NCBI GenBank assembly: GCA_016936975.1
Contig: JAFGWU010000043.1
Coordinates: 1 to 41,178, forward strand
DNA length: 41,178 bases
From: Bacteroidales bacterium
GTDB lineage: Bacteria > Bacteroidota > Bacteroidia > Bacteroidales > GCA-2748055
Reading direction: 5' to 3'
Of the stretch, positions 1 to 7,925 are shown one piece after another. The stretch's first letter is position 1; every line of letters starts with the position of its first letter. The notes under the pieces were generated by a model. The model saw only the letters and a list, made by a program, of their open reading frames with translations, had not been told where the DNA came from and ran no database searches. The position numbers and the translations under genes are program-made.

Positions 1-32
1 AAATTTCTTTCAAAACCGGCCATTATTAATTT

Positions 33-40
33 TATTTTTG
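33..40 (+). promoter_or_regulatory. Bacteroidetes -7 element upstream of the serine hydrolase gene
   Basis: TATTTTTG fits the TAnnTTTG -7 consensus of the Bacteroidetes primary sigma factor. It lies 38 bp before the ATG at 79. A TTTC 21 bp upstream is only a weak -33 match. Confidence 0.4.
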
Positions 41-78
41 CAGCATAAGGTATTTCCTTACCAGGAGAAAATCGTCTT

Positions 79-1314
79 ATGCGAAGAATATGGAACGCAT
101 TAATAGTCGCAACGGGGATAATGGTTTCGGCCATCCTGGTGGTGGTTGTGAACTCAGGGGCAAATGAACCCGTTCAGAATCATGCTGAAGAAATCGTTTC
201 ATCTATCCCGCTCACTCGGGAGGACACCCTTTTTCAATCCTGTGCCGAACACATACAGCACGCCTTCGACAGCCTGAAAACCGTTGGGGCGGCCTTTACG
301 ATTGTGCACAAAGGGAAAGTCGTATTGACCCGGACAATGGGTTGCAGAAGCCTGGATTCCGAGGAGCCGGTAGATGAACATACTGTTTTCCGGCTCGCAT
401 CCGTTTCGAAAGGATTTGCGGGCATCCTGGCAGCCATCCTGGAGGAGAAGGGATACCTTTCGCTCGACGACAGGGTGGCGGAGCATTATCCCGGATTCAG
501 GCTGAAAGACCCGGTCAGTACTGCTGAAATGACGATTAACCACATCCTGAGCCATACCACTGGCCTGGTTCCCCATGCCTTTGATAACCTGGTGGAGGCG
601 GGAATCGATCTGGAGGATATCATTGATCAGCTCCCTGAGGTAGAGATATCCGGACCCCCGGGATACTACTACGGATACCAGAATGTTTTGTTCAGCATCA
701 TCGATCTGATTTCCGAACGGGTGACCGGCAAAGCCTATCCCGACCTGCTGGAGCAGGAGATCTTCCTCCCCCTGGGAATGCGCGATGCTTCCGTCGGGAA
801 ACTCGATACGGCAATAAACAGGAACATAGCTTACCCCCATCTGAAGGACAGAAAAGGATATTTCCAGGCATCACTCCATGAGGGCTATTATAACGTACTG
901 CCCGCAGCCGGGGTCAATGCGAGCATTTCCGATTTGGGTATTTGGCTGAAAGCCCTCCTGGGGAGTACCAGCGGAGTGATTTCCGGGGCGGTTCTTGAAA
1001 AGATTTCAACACCGGTTATTTATACCCCGCTCAAATGGCAATATACGAAACACTGGGATCCCTTCAGGGAACGCTACTACAGCCTGGGGTGGAGGATTTA
1101 TGATTACAGGGGGCGGCGGATCATTTATCATGGCGGTTACGTGAGAGGTTACAGGGCGGAGATTGCCTTCTGTCCGGAGGAACAGGTCGGCATCGCCTTC
1201 CTGCAGAATTCACCCAACGGGATGGCTTCAACCGTGGTTCCAGAGTTTCTCAACCGCTTCTTCGAAATCCGGCAAGAATCCTCCTCCACGGACACCATTT
1301 CCCGGAATGATTAG
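79..1314 (+). CDS. Serine hydrolase of the beta-lactamase / class C (AmpC-like) family
   Basis: 411 aa. A hydrophobic N-terminus (about residues 7-25) suggests a signal peptide or membrane anchor, so the enzyme probably acts in the periplasm. The family triad is visible: SxxK at S108-K111 (ASVSK), YxN at Y200-N202 (GYQN), and HGG at 351-353 in place of the KTG box. HGG is typical of the penicillin-binding-protein-like esterase and D-aminopeptidase branch rather than true beta-lactamases. Family members cleave D-amino-acid peptides, esters or peptidoglycan stems; the substrate cannot be read from sequence. It appears monocistronic: a long AT-rich gap follows. The start is the ATG at 79, preceded by AGGAGA at 63-68, a fair ribosome site. 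Confidence 0.9.
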   Translation: MRRIWNALIVATGIMVSAILVVVVNSGANEPVQNHAEEIVSSIPLTREDTLFQSCAEHIQHAFDSLKTVGAAFTIVHKGKVVLTRTMGCRSLDSEEPVDEHTVFRLASVSKGFAGILAAILEEKGYLSLDDRVAEHYPGFRLKDPVSTAEMTINHILSHTTGLVPHAFDNLVEAGIDLEDIIDQLPEVEISGPPGYYYGYQNVLFSIIDLISERVTGKAYPDLLEQEIFLPLGMRDASVGKLDTAINRNIAYPHLKDRKGYFQASLHEGYYNVLPAAGVNASISDLGIWLKALLGSTSGVISGAVLEKISTPVIYTPLKWQYTKHWDPFRERYYSLGWRIYDYRGRRIIYHGGYVRGYRAEIAFCPEEQVGIAFLQNSPNGMASTVVPEFLNRFFEIRQESSSTDTISRND

Positions 1315-1707
1315 CACTCTTTTTTATAGTCCAGGCCCCGGTTTTCTGCCAACTTTTTTCGGCCGGCGACAAAAATCTGACGTTCTGAAGCTCATTTTCC
1401 AGGCCGATCTTCTAAAAAAACAGCCGATCCCCCCATTCTTTTAAATTAAATTTATACCGAATCTAAATAAGATTTGTGGCTAAACGGTGTCCGGACAAAA
1501 ATCGGTCATTTTCGTCTTCATTTTCTGTAGTTCAGTTCTGACAAAGGTTTCAGCGATTTTTAATAAAAAAACAACGGGTAACCATCTTTCGATTTTCCTC
1601 AAAAAATTTCTATATGGTTTAGAGTCATTTTTTTTTAAGTTGTTACCCAAAAACGGCATATTTTAGAACATAGGAAAATTCTTCTTAAAAAACTTAATCT
1701 CTGATTG
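1315..1707. other. AT-rich intergenic stretch with no gene
   Basis: Long A and T runs and no credible reading frame. A short inverted pair, GGGTAAC near 1576 and GTTACCC near 1641, and a TGTCCGGACA palindrome near 1488 are visible. They may be remnants of mobile DNA, but nothing firm can be assigned. Confidence 0.5.
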
Positions 1708-1982
1708 CCGGGGGTGTCCAAAAAATAAAAGGTTTGGAGAAGCCAGGTTTCAATTTATTATAAGTGAATCATTCTTTGCAGGATTATGATATCCCCTCTG
1801 TCTGGGCAACCTTTTTTTGTGTATTTAATACTCCTGATTATAAGGTTGTTCAGACACCTCTCCCTTGTCAAGGGGGAGACTGGAGAGGGGGTATTTTTAT
1901 TTCCAGGATTGGTGAATTTCTAATTTAAACTTACACATTGTAAGTTATTAAAATGATAACCTGACTTTTTGGACACTCCCGG
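1708..1982. mobile_element. MITE-like element bounded by 17-bp inverted repeats
   Basis: The left end (1708-1724) reads CCGGGGGTGTCCAAAAA. The reverse complement of the right end (1966-1982) reads CCGGGAGTGTCCAAAAA, which matches at 16 of 17 positions. The 275-bp interior has no credible reading frame and holds a CCCTTG-T-CAAGGG palindrome near 1863 followed by G-rich sequence. The layout resembles a non-autonomous element mobilised by an IS transposase. I see no target-site duplication, so it may be old or may not be a transposon. It ends about 16 bp before the lpd promoter. Confidence 0.55.
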
Positions 1983-1997
1983 TTTTTTAAACCCAAA

Positions 1998-2029
1998 TTG
2001 GTTTAGGTTGTTATAATCAGATATATTTG
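1998..2029 (+). promoter_or_regulatory. Promoter of the dihydrolipoyl dehydrogenase gene
   Basis: TTG (1998-2000), a 21-bp spacer and TATATTTG (2022-2029) match the Bacteroidetes TTTG-N19-21-TAnnTTTG promoter. Transcription would start near 2035. The ATG at 2036 would then be at the very 5' end, which favours the ATG at 2060 as the true start. Confidence 0.6.
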
Positions 2030-2059
2030 CTTTTAATGTCAAACTCAAACATCATTCCA

Positions 2060-3451
2060 ATGAAATTCGATATGTTAGTTATCGGCAGCGGCCCCGGGGG
2101 GTACGTGGCAGCCATCAGGGCATCCCAGTTAGGTTTAAAAACAGCCGTGGTGGAGCGGGAATCGCTGGGCGGCATCTGTCTGAACTGGGGGTGCATCCCC
2201 ACCAAGGCGCTGTTGAAGAGTGCCCAGGTTTACGAATATCTCAAACATGCAGAAGATTATGGCATTGCTGTATCGGGAGAGGTGCAGCCCGACCTTGGGA
2301 AAATGGTGGCCCGAAGCCGGAATGTGGCGGAGGGGATGAGCAAAGGGGTTCAGTTCCTGTTCAAAAAGAATAAGATTGAGGTCATTAACGGTACGGGTAA
2401 GCTGAAGTCGGCAGGTGTGGTGACGGTTACCGATGCCGAAGGCAAAACTTCAGAGGTTGAGGCGGATCATATTATTCTGGCCACGGGTGCCCGTTCGCGG
2501 GAGTTACCGAACCTTAAACAGGACGGAAAAAAAGTGATCGGATACCGGGAAGCCATGACCCTGAAAAAACTGCCGAAATCAATGGTGGTGGTCGGTTCAG
2601 GCGCCATCGGAAGTGAGTTTGCCAATTTTTATCAGTCCATGGGCACAGAGGTGACGCTGGTGGAATTTCTTCCTAATGTGGTGCCGCTGGAGGATGAGGA
2701 GGTGTCCAAACAGCTGGAGCGCTCCTTCAAAAAAATGGGTATGAAGGTAATGACCAGTTCCTCTGTGGAGTCGGTGGATGCATCAGGGGATCTGTGCAGG
2801 GTTAAAATAAAAACGCCGAAAGGGGAGCAGGAGGTTGAGGCGGAGATAGTCCTGTCGGCGGTGGGTATTATGCCGAATCTTGAGAACCTCGGATTGGAAG
2901 AACTGAAAATTGAAACGGAAAAGGGGAAGGTGAAGGTCGATGCATACTATCGTACAAGTGTAAGGGGCATCTATGCCATCGGGGATATTGTAAGCGGACC
3001 GGCCCTTGCCCATGCTGCTTCAGCAGAGGGGATTACCTGCGTTGAAAAAATAGCCGGTCACAATCCCCAGCCGGTTGATTACGGGAATATCCCTGCCTGT
3101 ACCTATACCAATCCCGAGGTAGCTTCGGTGGGGTTGACAGAGAAAGCTGCCCTGGAAGCCGGCTATGAAATCAAAACCGGGAAATTTCCCTTCACCGCTT
3201 CGGGAAAGGCTTCAGCTGCCGGGGCAAAGGAGGGATTCGTTAAGCTCATCTTCGACGCAAAGTACGGTGAGTTGCTCGGGGCCCATATGATAGGGGATAA
3301 TGTCACCGAGATGATTGCGGAGCTGGTTGTGGCCCGGAAACTGGAGACCACCGGCCAGGAGATGATTAAGTCGGTCCACCCACACCCCACCATGTCGGAG
3401 GCAATCATGGAAGCGGCCGCCGCGGCATACGGGGAGGTGATACATATATAG
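2060..3451 (+). CDS. lpdA: Dihydrolipoyl dehydrogenase (E3)
   Basis: FAD flavoprotein that reoxidises dihydrolipoamide on the lipoyl domains of 2-oxoacid dehydrogenase complexes or the glycine cleavage system, making NADH in the cytoplasm. Visible motifs are the N-terminal FAD-binding GSGPGGY, the redox-active disulfide in GICLNWGCIPTK, the NAD-binding GSGAIGSEF, the second FAD contact AIGDI, and the C-terminal HPHPTMSE with the catalytic His-Glu dyad. From the ATG at 2060 the protein is 463 aa, the usual family length. An ATG at 2036 and a TTG at 2027 are in frame, but the promoter position argues against both. No E1 or E2 gene is adjacent, so this E3 probably serves complexes encoded elsewhere. 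It converges on the serpin gene. Confidence 0.95.
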   Translation: MKFDMLVIGSGPGGYVAAIRASQLGLKTAVVERESLGGICLNWGCIPTKALLKSAQVYEYLKHAEDYGIAVSGEVQPDLGKMVARSRNVAEGMSKGVQFLFKKNKIEVINGTGKLKSAGVVTVTDAEGKTSEVEADHIILATGARSRELPNLKQDGKKVIGYREAMTLKKLPKSMVVVGSGAIGSEFANFYQSMGTEVTLVEFLPNVVPLEDEEVSKQLERSFKKMGMKVMTSSSVESVDASGDLCRVKIKTPKGEQEVEAEIVLSAVGIMPNLENLGLEELKIETEKGKVKVDAYYRTSVRGIYAIGDIVSGPALAHAASAEGITCVEKIAGHNPQPVDYGNIPACTYTNPEVASVGLTEKAALEAGYEIKTGKFPFTASGKASAAGAKEGFVKLIFDAKYGELLGAHMIGDNVTEMIAELVVARKLETTGQEMIKSVHPHPTMSEAIMEAAAAAYGEVIHI

Positions 3452-3453
3452 AA

Positions 3454-3475
3454 GGCGCAATTCATGAATTGCGCC
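3454..3475. repeat. Perfect 22-bp palindrome between convergent genes
   Basis: GGCGCAATTCA followed directly by its own reverse complement, 3 bp after the lpd stop codon. It could fold as a 9-bp stem with a CATG loop. No T-run follows, so it is at best a weak terminator. It resembles the short palindromic intergenic repeats found scattered in many genomes. Confidence 0.6.
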
Positions 3476-3505
3476 GACGTGGCACCTCACACGTACCACC
3501 CCGAT

Positions 3506-4714
3506 TTACGCCGGTTCCATTACCTTGCCCACGAACAGGATCGATTGGCTGGAATTTTCGGTGATGGCAAATAGAAACGGACGGTCGAACCGGATCATCG
3601 GCCCAATGGAGGTCACATCAAACACCACTGCCGTAACTGCAGCTGCTTCTGTACCTTCCTCGTTCACCTTAATATAGGTTTTGTGGATAACGTCGGAGAT
3701 CAGAAGATCGACGTCACTGATTCCCGAGAAATCGGCTACATCGGTAAAAGCAATCTCCAGGCCCATATCTTTCAAAGGCTGACTGAGTGATTTGTCGTAA
3801 TCGAACTCAAACTTAGGCAGGTCCACAACCAGTTCTTCTACCGAACCGAACGATTCGAGCCAGTTGTTCCAGGTATCCCCGTCGAGTTTGCCGATCAAAG
3901 CATCCACCGTCGACTCCCCGGCGGGAAGGAAAAGATACATGCTGAATTTCTTATTCTTGTAGGGGAGTTCAACCGCATCGAAATCTGCTGTGTTCGCATA
4001 GTTGAATTTGCTCTCGACCGTCATCATGTCCACCTTTCCGAAAAGGCTCCCGTCTTCATTATGAAAGTCCCCCGAATAGGTATCTTCGGGATCGAATTCG
4101 GTTTCCCAGAGACAATTAAAATATAGGGCATTGATGAGGATCATCATCGTTTCCGGGTCAATTGAATCAAGGATCTTATCAATTTTTTCATGGGTTTTTT
4201 CACTGACCCAGTTATTGATAGTGGGAACCGCAGAGGCGTCGTCAAAATTGAGTTCATTGACTTCGGCGTTGAAATAAGTGCTGTTCAGATCCAGAAAATT
4301 CTGAATCACCGGGAACCCTTCCCGGTACCATACGGAATTGGCGATCTCGAGCAGGTTACCCTTCGAGTTGGTAACCAGTACATTGATGAGCTCCCTGGTA
4401 ATCTCATTCACCTCCTCGCGGGTCAGATCCCCGTAATTCAGAACCGCCTCAAAAGCCTCTTTGGTGGTTGTTTCCGCCCCGTTATAGGCCATACCCAGCG
4501 CGATGCTCACCGAGGCCGGTGAGATCATGACGTTGGGCCTCTCCTCATTCTTAATGATCTCTTTGAAGAGGTCAAGCCCGAAATCGTTGTTGGTTGTGAT
4601 GACCGTGGCAGATTTTTTGTTGTAATCAAATACCGGGTCGTTGATGGCCTCTTCACAGCTGAAAGAGACAAACAACAAACTGACCGGAAGGAACAGCACA
4701 AAATATTTTTTCAT
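3506..4714 (-). CDS. Serpin-family serine protease inhibitor, probable lipoprotein
   Basis: 402 aa from the ATG at 4714; an upstream in-frame start adds 34 residues that do not resemble a signal peptide. The N-terminus (MKKYFVLFLPVSLLFVSFSC) looks like a lipoprotein signal with Cys20 as the lipidation site. The body carries serpin signatures: a hinge EEGTEAAAVTAV feeding the reactive-centre loop, and the closing FDRPFLFAI segment. Loop length matches antitrypsin, which places Thr-Ser at P1-P1' (inferred by counting from the hinge). Inhibitory serpins have small residues at P12-P9, as here (A-A-A-V), so an active suicide inhibitor is likely. It may protect surface proteins from host or neighbour proteases. 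It is transcribed divergently from the ECF sigma gene. Confidence 0.93.
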   Translation of the reverse strand: MKKYFVLFLPVSLLFVSFSCEEAINDPVFDYNKKSATVITTNNDFGLDLFKEIIKNEERPNVMISPASVSIALGMAYNGAETTTKEAFEAVLNYGDLTREEVNEITRELINVLVTNSKGNLLEIANSVWYREGFPVIQNFLDLNSTYFNAEVNELNFDDASAVPTINNWVSEKTHEKIDKILDSIDPETMMILINALYFNCLWETEFDPEDTYSGDFHNEDGSLFGKVDMMTVESKFNYANTADFDAVELPYKNKKFSMYLFLPAGESTVDALIGKLDGDTWNNWLESFGSVEELVVDLPKFEFDYDKSLSQPLKDMGLEIAFTDVADFSGISDVDLLISDVIHKTYIKVNEEGTEAAAVTAVVFDVTSIGPMIRFDRPFLFAITENSSQSILFVGKVMEPA

Positions 4715-4766
4715 GGCATTTTCATTAGAAGGTAAGTTTATAATAAGACGTTCGCCATGTGAAATG

Positions 4767-4791
4767 GGTTGCGTAATTTTATAACGCAACC
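4767..4791 (-). promoter_or_regulatory. Hairpin in the serpin 5' leader
   Basis: GGTTGCGT (4767-4774) and ACGCAACC (4784-4791) form a perfect 8-bp stem with a 9-nt AT-rich loop, inside the predicted ~98-nt leader of the serpin mRNA. It could affect mRNA stability or translation. No known riboswitch class was recognised. Confidence 0.4.
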
Positions 4792-4817
4792 ATCCGGCAG
4801 GAATTGTCATCCTCATA

Positions 4818-4848
4818 CAAAAGTAATATGGATGTTTTTTCCTGCCAA
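4818..4848 (-). promoter_or_regulatory. Promoter of the serpin gene
   Basis: On the minus strand, TTG (complement of 4846-4848), a 20-bp spacer and TACTTTTG (complement of 4818-4825) match the Bacteroidetes consensus. The predicted start is near 4812. The element ends 7 bp from the -7 box of the divergent sigma gene. Confidence 0.6.
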
Positions 4849-4854
4849 TTTGAA

Positions 4855-4862
4855 TAACTTTG
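4855..4862 (+). promoter_or_regulatory. -7 element of the ECF sigma gene
   Basis: TAACTTTG matches TAnnTTTG. The expected -33 position (about 4834) is poor. Transcription would start around 4868, which rules out the TTG at 4860 as start codon. Confidence 0.4.
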
Positions 4863-4880
4863 TCCTGGGAGGAAACCGGA

Positions 4881-5429
4881 TTGGCAGAAACACTGGAGAT
4901 ACTGGTAGAAGGCTGTAAAAGGAACGATCGGAAGAGCCAGAAAACGCTCTATGACCGGTTCTCATCAGCCATGTATGCATTGTGCCTGCAGTATGCATCC
5001 AGCGAGGAAGATGCCCGGGATATATTGCAGGAGGGGTTCATTAAGGTGTTCAGCAAGATTGAACAGTTGCAGAATCCGGAGGCTTTGCCGGGATGGATTA
5101 GGCGGGTGATGATCAATACAGCGCTTGAGAAGTACAGAAGCGAGGCGGTATTAAGAAGGATCGACGACCTCCGTCCGGAGACCGGGCAGGAAATTTCTAA
5201 CAGTGCGTTCGGGAACCTGACATCGGAAGAGATCATCCATCTCATCACCAGCCTTACCCCGCAATACAGGATGGTCTTCAACCTCTATGCGGTGGAGGGA
5301 TACAGTCATAAGGAAATCAGCCAGATGCTGGGGATTTCGGAAGGGACTTCCAAATCGAACCTCTCGAGGGCCAGGGTCATTCTTCAGCAACGGCTGAAAA
5401 AAATTTACGGATCAGCCATAGTGCGATGA
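4881..5429 (+). CDS. ECF-type RNA polymerase sigma factor
   Basis: Sigma-70 family, 182 aa from the TTG at 4881. I chose this start because GGGAGG (4867-4872) sits 8 nt before it and the -7 promoter box covers the earlier TTG at 4860. Region 2 is clear (YDRFSSAMYALCLQYASSEE, then DARDILQEGF), and region 4 carries the helix-turn-helix (YSHKEISQMLGISEGTSKSN). The architecture is a plain sigma2-linker-sigma4 ECF factor without extra domains. Its stop overlaps the next start by 4 bp (ATGA), so it is translationally coupled to a probable membrane anti-sigma factor. The target regulon is not visible; autoregulation is possible. Confidence 0.92.
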   Translation: MAETLEILVEGCKRNDRKSQKTLYDRFSSAMYALCLQYASSEEDARDILQEGFIKVFSKIEQLQNPEALPGWIRRVMINTALEKYRSEAVLRRIDDLRPETGQEISNSAFGNLTSEEIIHLITSLTPQYRMVFNLYAVEGYSHKEISQMLGISEGTSKSNLSRARVILQQRLKKIYGSAIVR

Positions 5430-6859
5430 ACGAAAAACAGCATAACGAATTCACCAATCTGAGGGAGAAGCTCGGCGGTTACCGGGTTGATCCCCCCGAC
5501 GGGGTATGGGATGCCATTGATTCGGCGCTTTCTAGGAAAGGAAAGCGGCGTGTGCTGATGATACTGATGGCTTCTGCGGCATCAATAGCCCTGCTGGTCT
5601 CGGTCGGATTGATGTTCCGTGATCCGGGGGGCCATTATCCGGCTGAAATTACCGAAGAAGCCGGGGTGGCTGAGGAGCCCGTTTCCACCGAAAAGACTGA
5701 AACGGTTGAGCCGGGACAGTTCGTGGTGCCGGATATCGCCCTGAGGGAACCTGGAAAACAGGCATTCAGGCAGAAAGAGGATCCCACGGCGGAAGCGCCG
5801 GTTTGTTCAGGAAGGTTCGAACGGAAGGTGGAAGCTGCGCTGGAGGAGGTGGTCAGGAAGCAGGACCCCGAGAGGGAACATCTGGCCGTTGTGGCCGGTG
5901 AAGAGCAGGGCGTCCGGTCTATTCCGGAGGATACCGTCAGGCTTGAAGCGCTTACGCCAGAAACGGTCATAACTGCTGAACCCCGGGCCACCGACACGGT
6001 TCTTCAGTTCATTGAAGAGGGAGGGGAATCGGTTCACATCGCGGAGGCGGAACCACTGGAGCAGGAGAAGGGATCCCGGGATCCCCGCTGGATTGTGAGC
6101 GGGGACCTGTCACCACTTTACAGCTACCGGGTAACCGAGGGAGAGCTGAACGGTTCAGCCTCTCCCGAAGGGGTGGAGTCTGCAATGATGGCCTATGCAG
6201 GGGGGATCCGCGTGGGATTCAGACCGGGCTCCCGGTTCACCATTGAGTCGGGGATCCTCTATAACAAGATGGGCATCCGGTTCGGCGAGATCTCGGGCCC
6301 TTCCATCTTTCCCGAAGCGATGAACTTCTCTCCCATACGGGGTGACCAGGTGGATGCCACTGTGGTGACCGTTTCGAATTCAATCGGAAATATTGTTACC
6401 TACGACGGGGATATCTTTCTGAACAACTATAAATCAAGTAAATTTTACGGATTCAATGCCATTGATGCCCCTACCGAATACAATTCCCGGATTCTTTACG
6501 ACGACATGAAACAAAACCTGCAGTACCTGGAGGTACCACTCCACATGAGATATACGGTTATCGACCGGGACATTGAACTTCAGTTGATCGGGGGCGTCAG
6601 CACCAATTTCCTGGTAGGTAATTCTGTCACTGTTCATACTCCCAACGGGATCGAGGAGATCGGTTACCTGTCAAACCTCAGAACCGTCAGCTATTCGGGC
6701 AATGCAGGGATCGGAATGATATACAATTTTCATACCCGATTCAGCATCAGCGTTGAACCCAGGCTGAGGTACTACCTGGGCTCGGTCAACGATCAGACCC
6801 TTCCCGACACCAAACCCTACTCCGTCGGAATTTACACGGGGATAAATGTTCGTTTCTGA
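5426..6859 (+). CDS. Probable anti-sigma factor with a C-terminal beta-barrel-like domain
   Basis: 477 aa. Residues 1-40 form a charged cytoplasmic stretch (PPDGVWDAIDSAL is typical of Bacteroidetes anti-sigma N-termini), followed by one membrane helix at about 43-64. A long acidic, Glu/Pro-rich linker (about 65-210) leads to a C-terminal region (about 215-477) rich in alternating aromatic and polar strands, resembling the outer-membrane beta-barrel domain common in Bacteroidetes. It is coupled by a 4-bp overlap to the ECF sigma gene, so binding and inhibiting that sigma factor is the likely job. A protein holding both an inner-membrane helix and a barrel-like domain is topologically odd: the C-terminal part may be a soluble barrel-like sensor or may span the envelope to the outer membrane. 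Confidence 0.75.
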   Translation: MNEKQHNEFTNLREKLGGYRVDPPDGVWDAIDSALSRKGKRRVLMILMASAASIALLVSVGLMFRDPGGHYPAEITEEAGVAEEPVSTEKTETVEPGQFVVPDIALREPGKQAFRQKEDPTAEAPVCSGRFERKVEAALEEVVRKQDPEREHLAVVAGEEQGVRSIPEDTVRLEALTPETVITAEPRATDTVLQFIEEGGESVHIAEAEPLEQEKGSRDPRWIVSGDLSPLYSYRVTEGELNGSASPEGVESAMMAYAGGIRVGFRPGSRFTIESGILYNKMGIRFGEISGPSIFPEAMNFSPIRGDQVDATVVTVSNSIGNIVTYDGDIFLNNYKSSKFYGFNAIDAPTEYNSRILYDDMKQNLQYLEVPLHMRYTVIDRDIELQLIGGVSTNFLVGNSVTVHTPNGIEEIGYLSNLRTVSYSGNAGIGMIYNFHTRFSISVEPRLRYYLGSVNDQTLPDTKPYSVGIYTGINVRF

Positions 6860-6872
6860 AGCAACATTTGAC

Positions 6873-6880
6873 TATCTTTG
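6873..6880 (+). promoter_or_regulatory. -7 element of the lytic transglycosylase-uvrA unit
   Basis: TATCTTTG matches TAnnTTTG 41 bp before the ATG at 6921. No good -33 element is seen at the expected spacing. Confidence 0.4.
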
Positions 6881-6920
6881 ATGTTTTTAAAGGTGTGTCC
6901 CCGGTAAAATTGTGTTCAAG

Positions 6921-7898
6921 ATGATGAAAAAATTATGGCAAGCGGGTAGTGGGCCCATTCGATTTTTCTTTTTTCTCTCTCTGGTGGTGATGATGTTCTA
7001 CGGCCTCTTTATTGTCATGGCAGGCAGTGATGATCCGGCAAGGACAGATATCCATCCGGAGGGTTGGGACCAGTATAGCGTCTACGGGGTGGAGATCCCC
7101 GAGAAGGTTGCCTTTGCAGGGGAGCCGGTGCCTACTGACCTGTTTGATGTCAGGGAGGCCCTTGACCGGGAGCTTCTTTCGAATACCTATTTTCACTCCC
7201 AGACCATAAGGCTGATCAAGTTATCCCACCGGTTCTTTCCGTTGATTGAGCCGATCCTGGCCGCACACGGAATTCCGGATGATTTTAAATACCTGGCCGT
7301 GGCCGAGAGCGGACTGGACCAGGTGATTTCGCCCGACCGGGCGGTGGGTTTCTGGCAGCTGCTCGAAGGAACGGCTCAGGAGTACGGACTCGAGGTCAAT
7401 GACCAGGTCGACGAACGTTATCATATTGAGAAGTCGACCGGGGCCGCCTGCCGGTATATCCTGGAGTCGTTTGAAAAATACGGCAACTGGACCATGGCGG
7501 CAGCCTCCTACAATGCGGGCCGCAGGGGCATCGACAAGCAGATCGAACGCCAGAAGATTGAAAATTATTACGACCTGCTGCTGAATGAGGAAACGGAGCG
7601 ATACCTGTTCAGGGTGGTATCCTTCAAACTGATTTTCGAAAATCCGGAGCAATACGGCATCACACTGTCGGAGAAGGATATTTACAAACCTGTTCCCCAC
7701 ACCCTGGTGACCATTAATGGCCCGGTGGAGGATTTTGCGGATTTTGCCCGGGAGCACCATACGAACTATAAAATACTGAAAATGCTTAATCCATGGCTCA
7801 GGGAGACGAAACTGACCAATGCGGCAGGGAAAACCTACCGGATCAAGATCCCGGAAAAGGGATTCCGGAGGATCCATGCCTGGGAACCTTTACAGTGA
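6921..7898 (+). CDS. Membrane-anchored lytic transglycosylase (SLT / MltD-like)
   Basis: 325 aa from the ATG at 6921; a GTG at 6912 is also possible. An N-terminal hydrophobic helix (about residues 13-35) anchors it to the inner membrane or serves as a signal. The SLT domain is clear: the catalytic Glu in AVAESGLD (residue 129), GFWQL, and AAASYNAG. The C-terminus (about 230-320) looks like a single LysM-type peptidoglycan-binding module (YKPVPHTLVTINGPV, LKMLNPWL). It cleaves the MurNAc-GlcNAc bond of peptidoglycan to leave 1,6-anhydro ends, in wall remodelling. uvrA begins 27 bp downstream, so the two may share a transcript without any obvious functional link. Confidence 0.9.
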   Translation: MMKKLWQAGSGPIRFFFFLSLVVMMFYGLFIVMAGSDDPARTDIHPEGWDQYSVYGVEIPEKVAFAGEPVPTDLFDVREALDRELLSNTYFHSQTIRLIKLSHRFFPLIEPILAAHGIPDDFKYLAVAESGLDQVISPDRAVGFWQLLEGTAQEYGLEVNDQVDERYHIEKSTGAACRYILESFEKYGNWTMAAASYNAGRRGIDKQIERQKIENYYDLLLNEETERYLFRVVSFKLIFENPEQYGITLSEKDIYKPVPHTLVTINGPVEDFADFAREHHTNYKILKMLNPWLRETKLTNAAGKTYRIKIPEKGFRRIHAWEPLQ

Positions 7899-7925
7899 TT
7901 CAGAACGATTAACCGATCATTTAAT

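Noticed and set aside
199-840. 213-codon minus-strand frame
   Set aside because: Antisense to the serine hydrolase motifs, with no recognisable features of its own.
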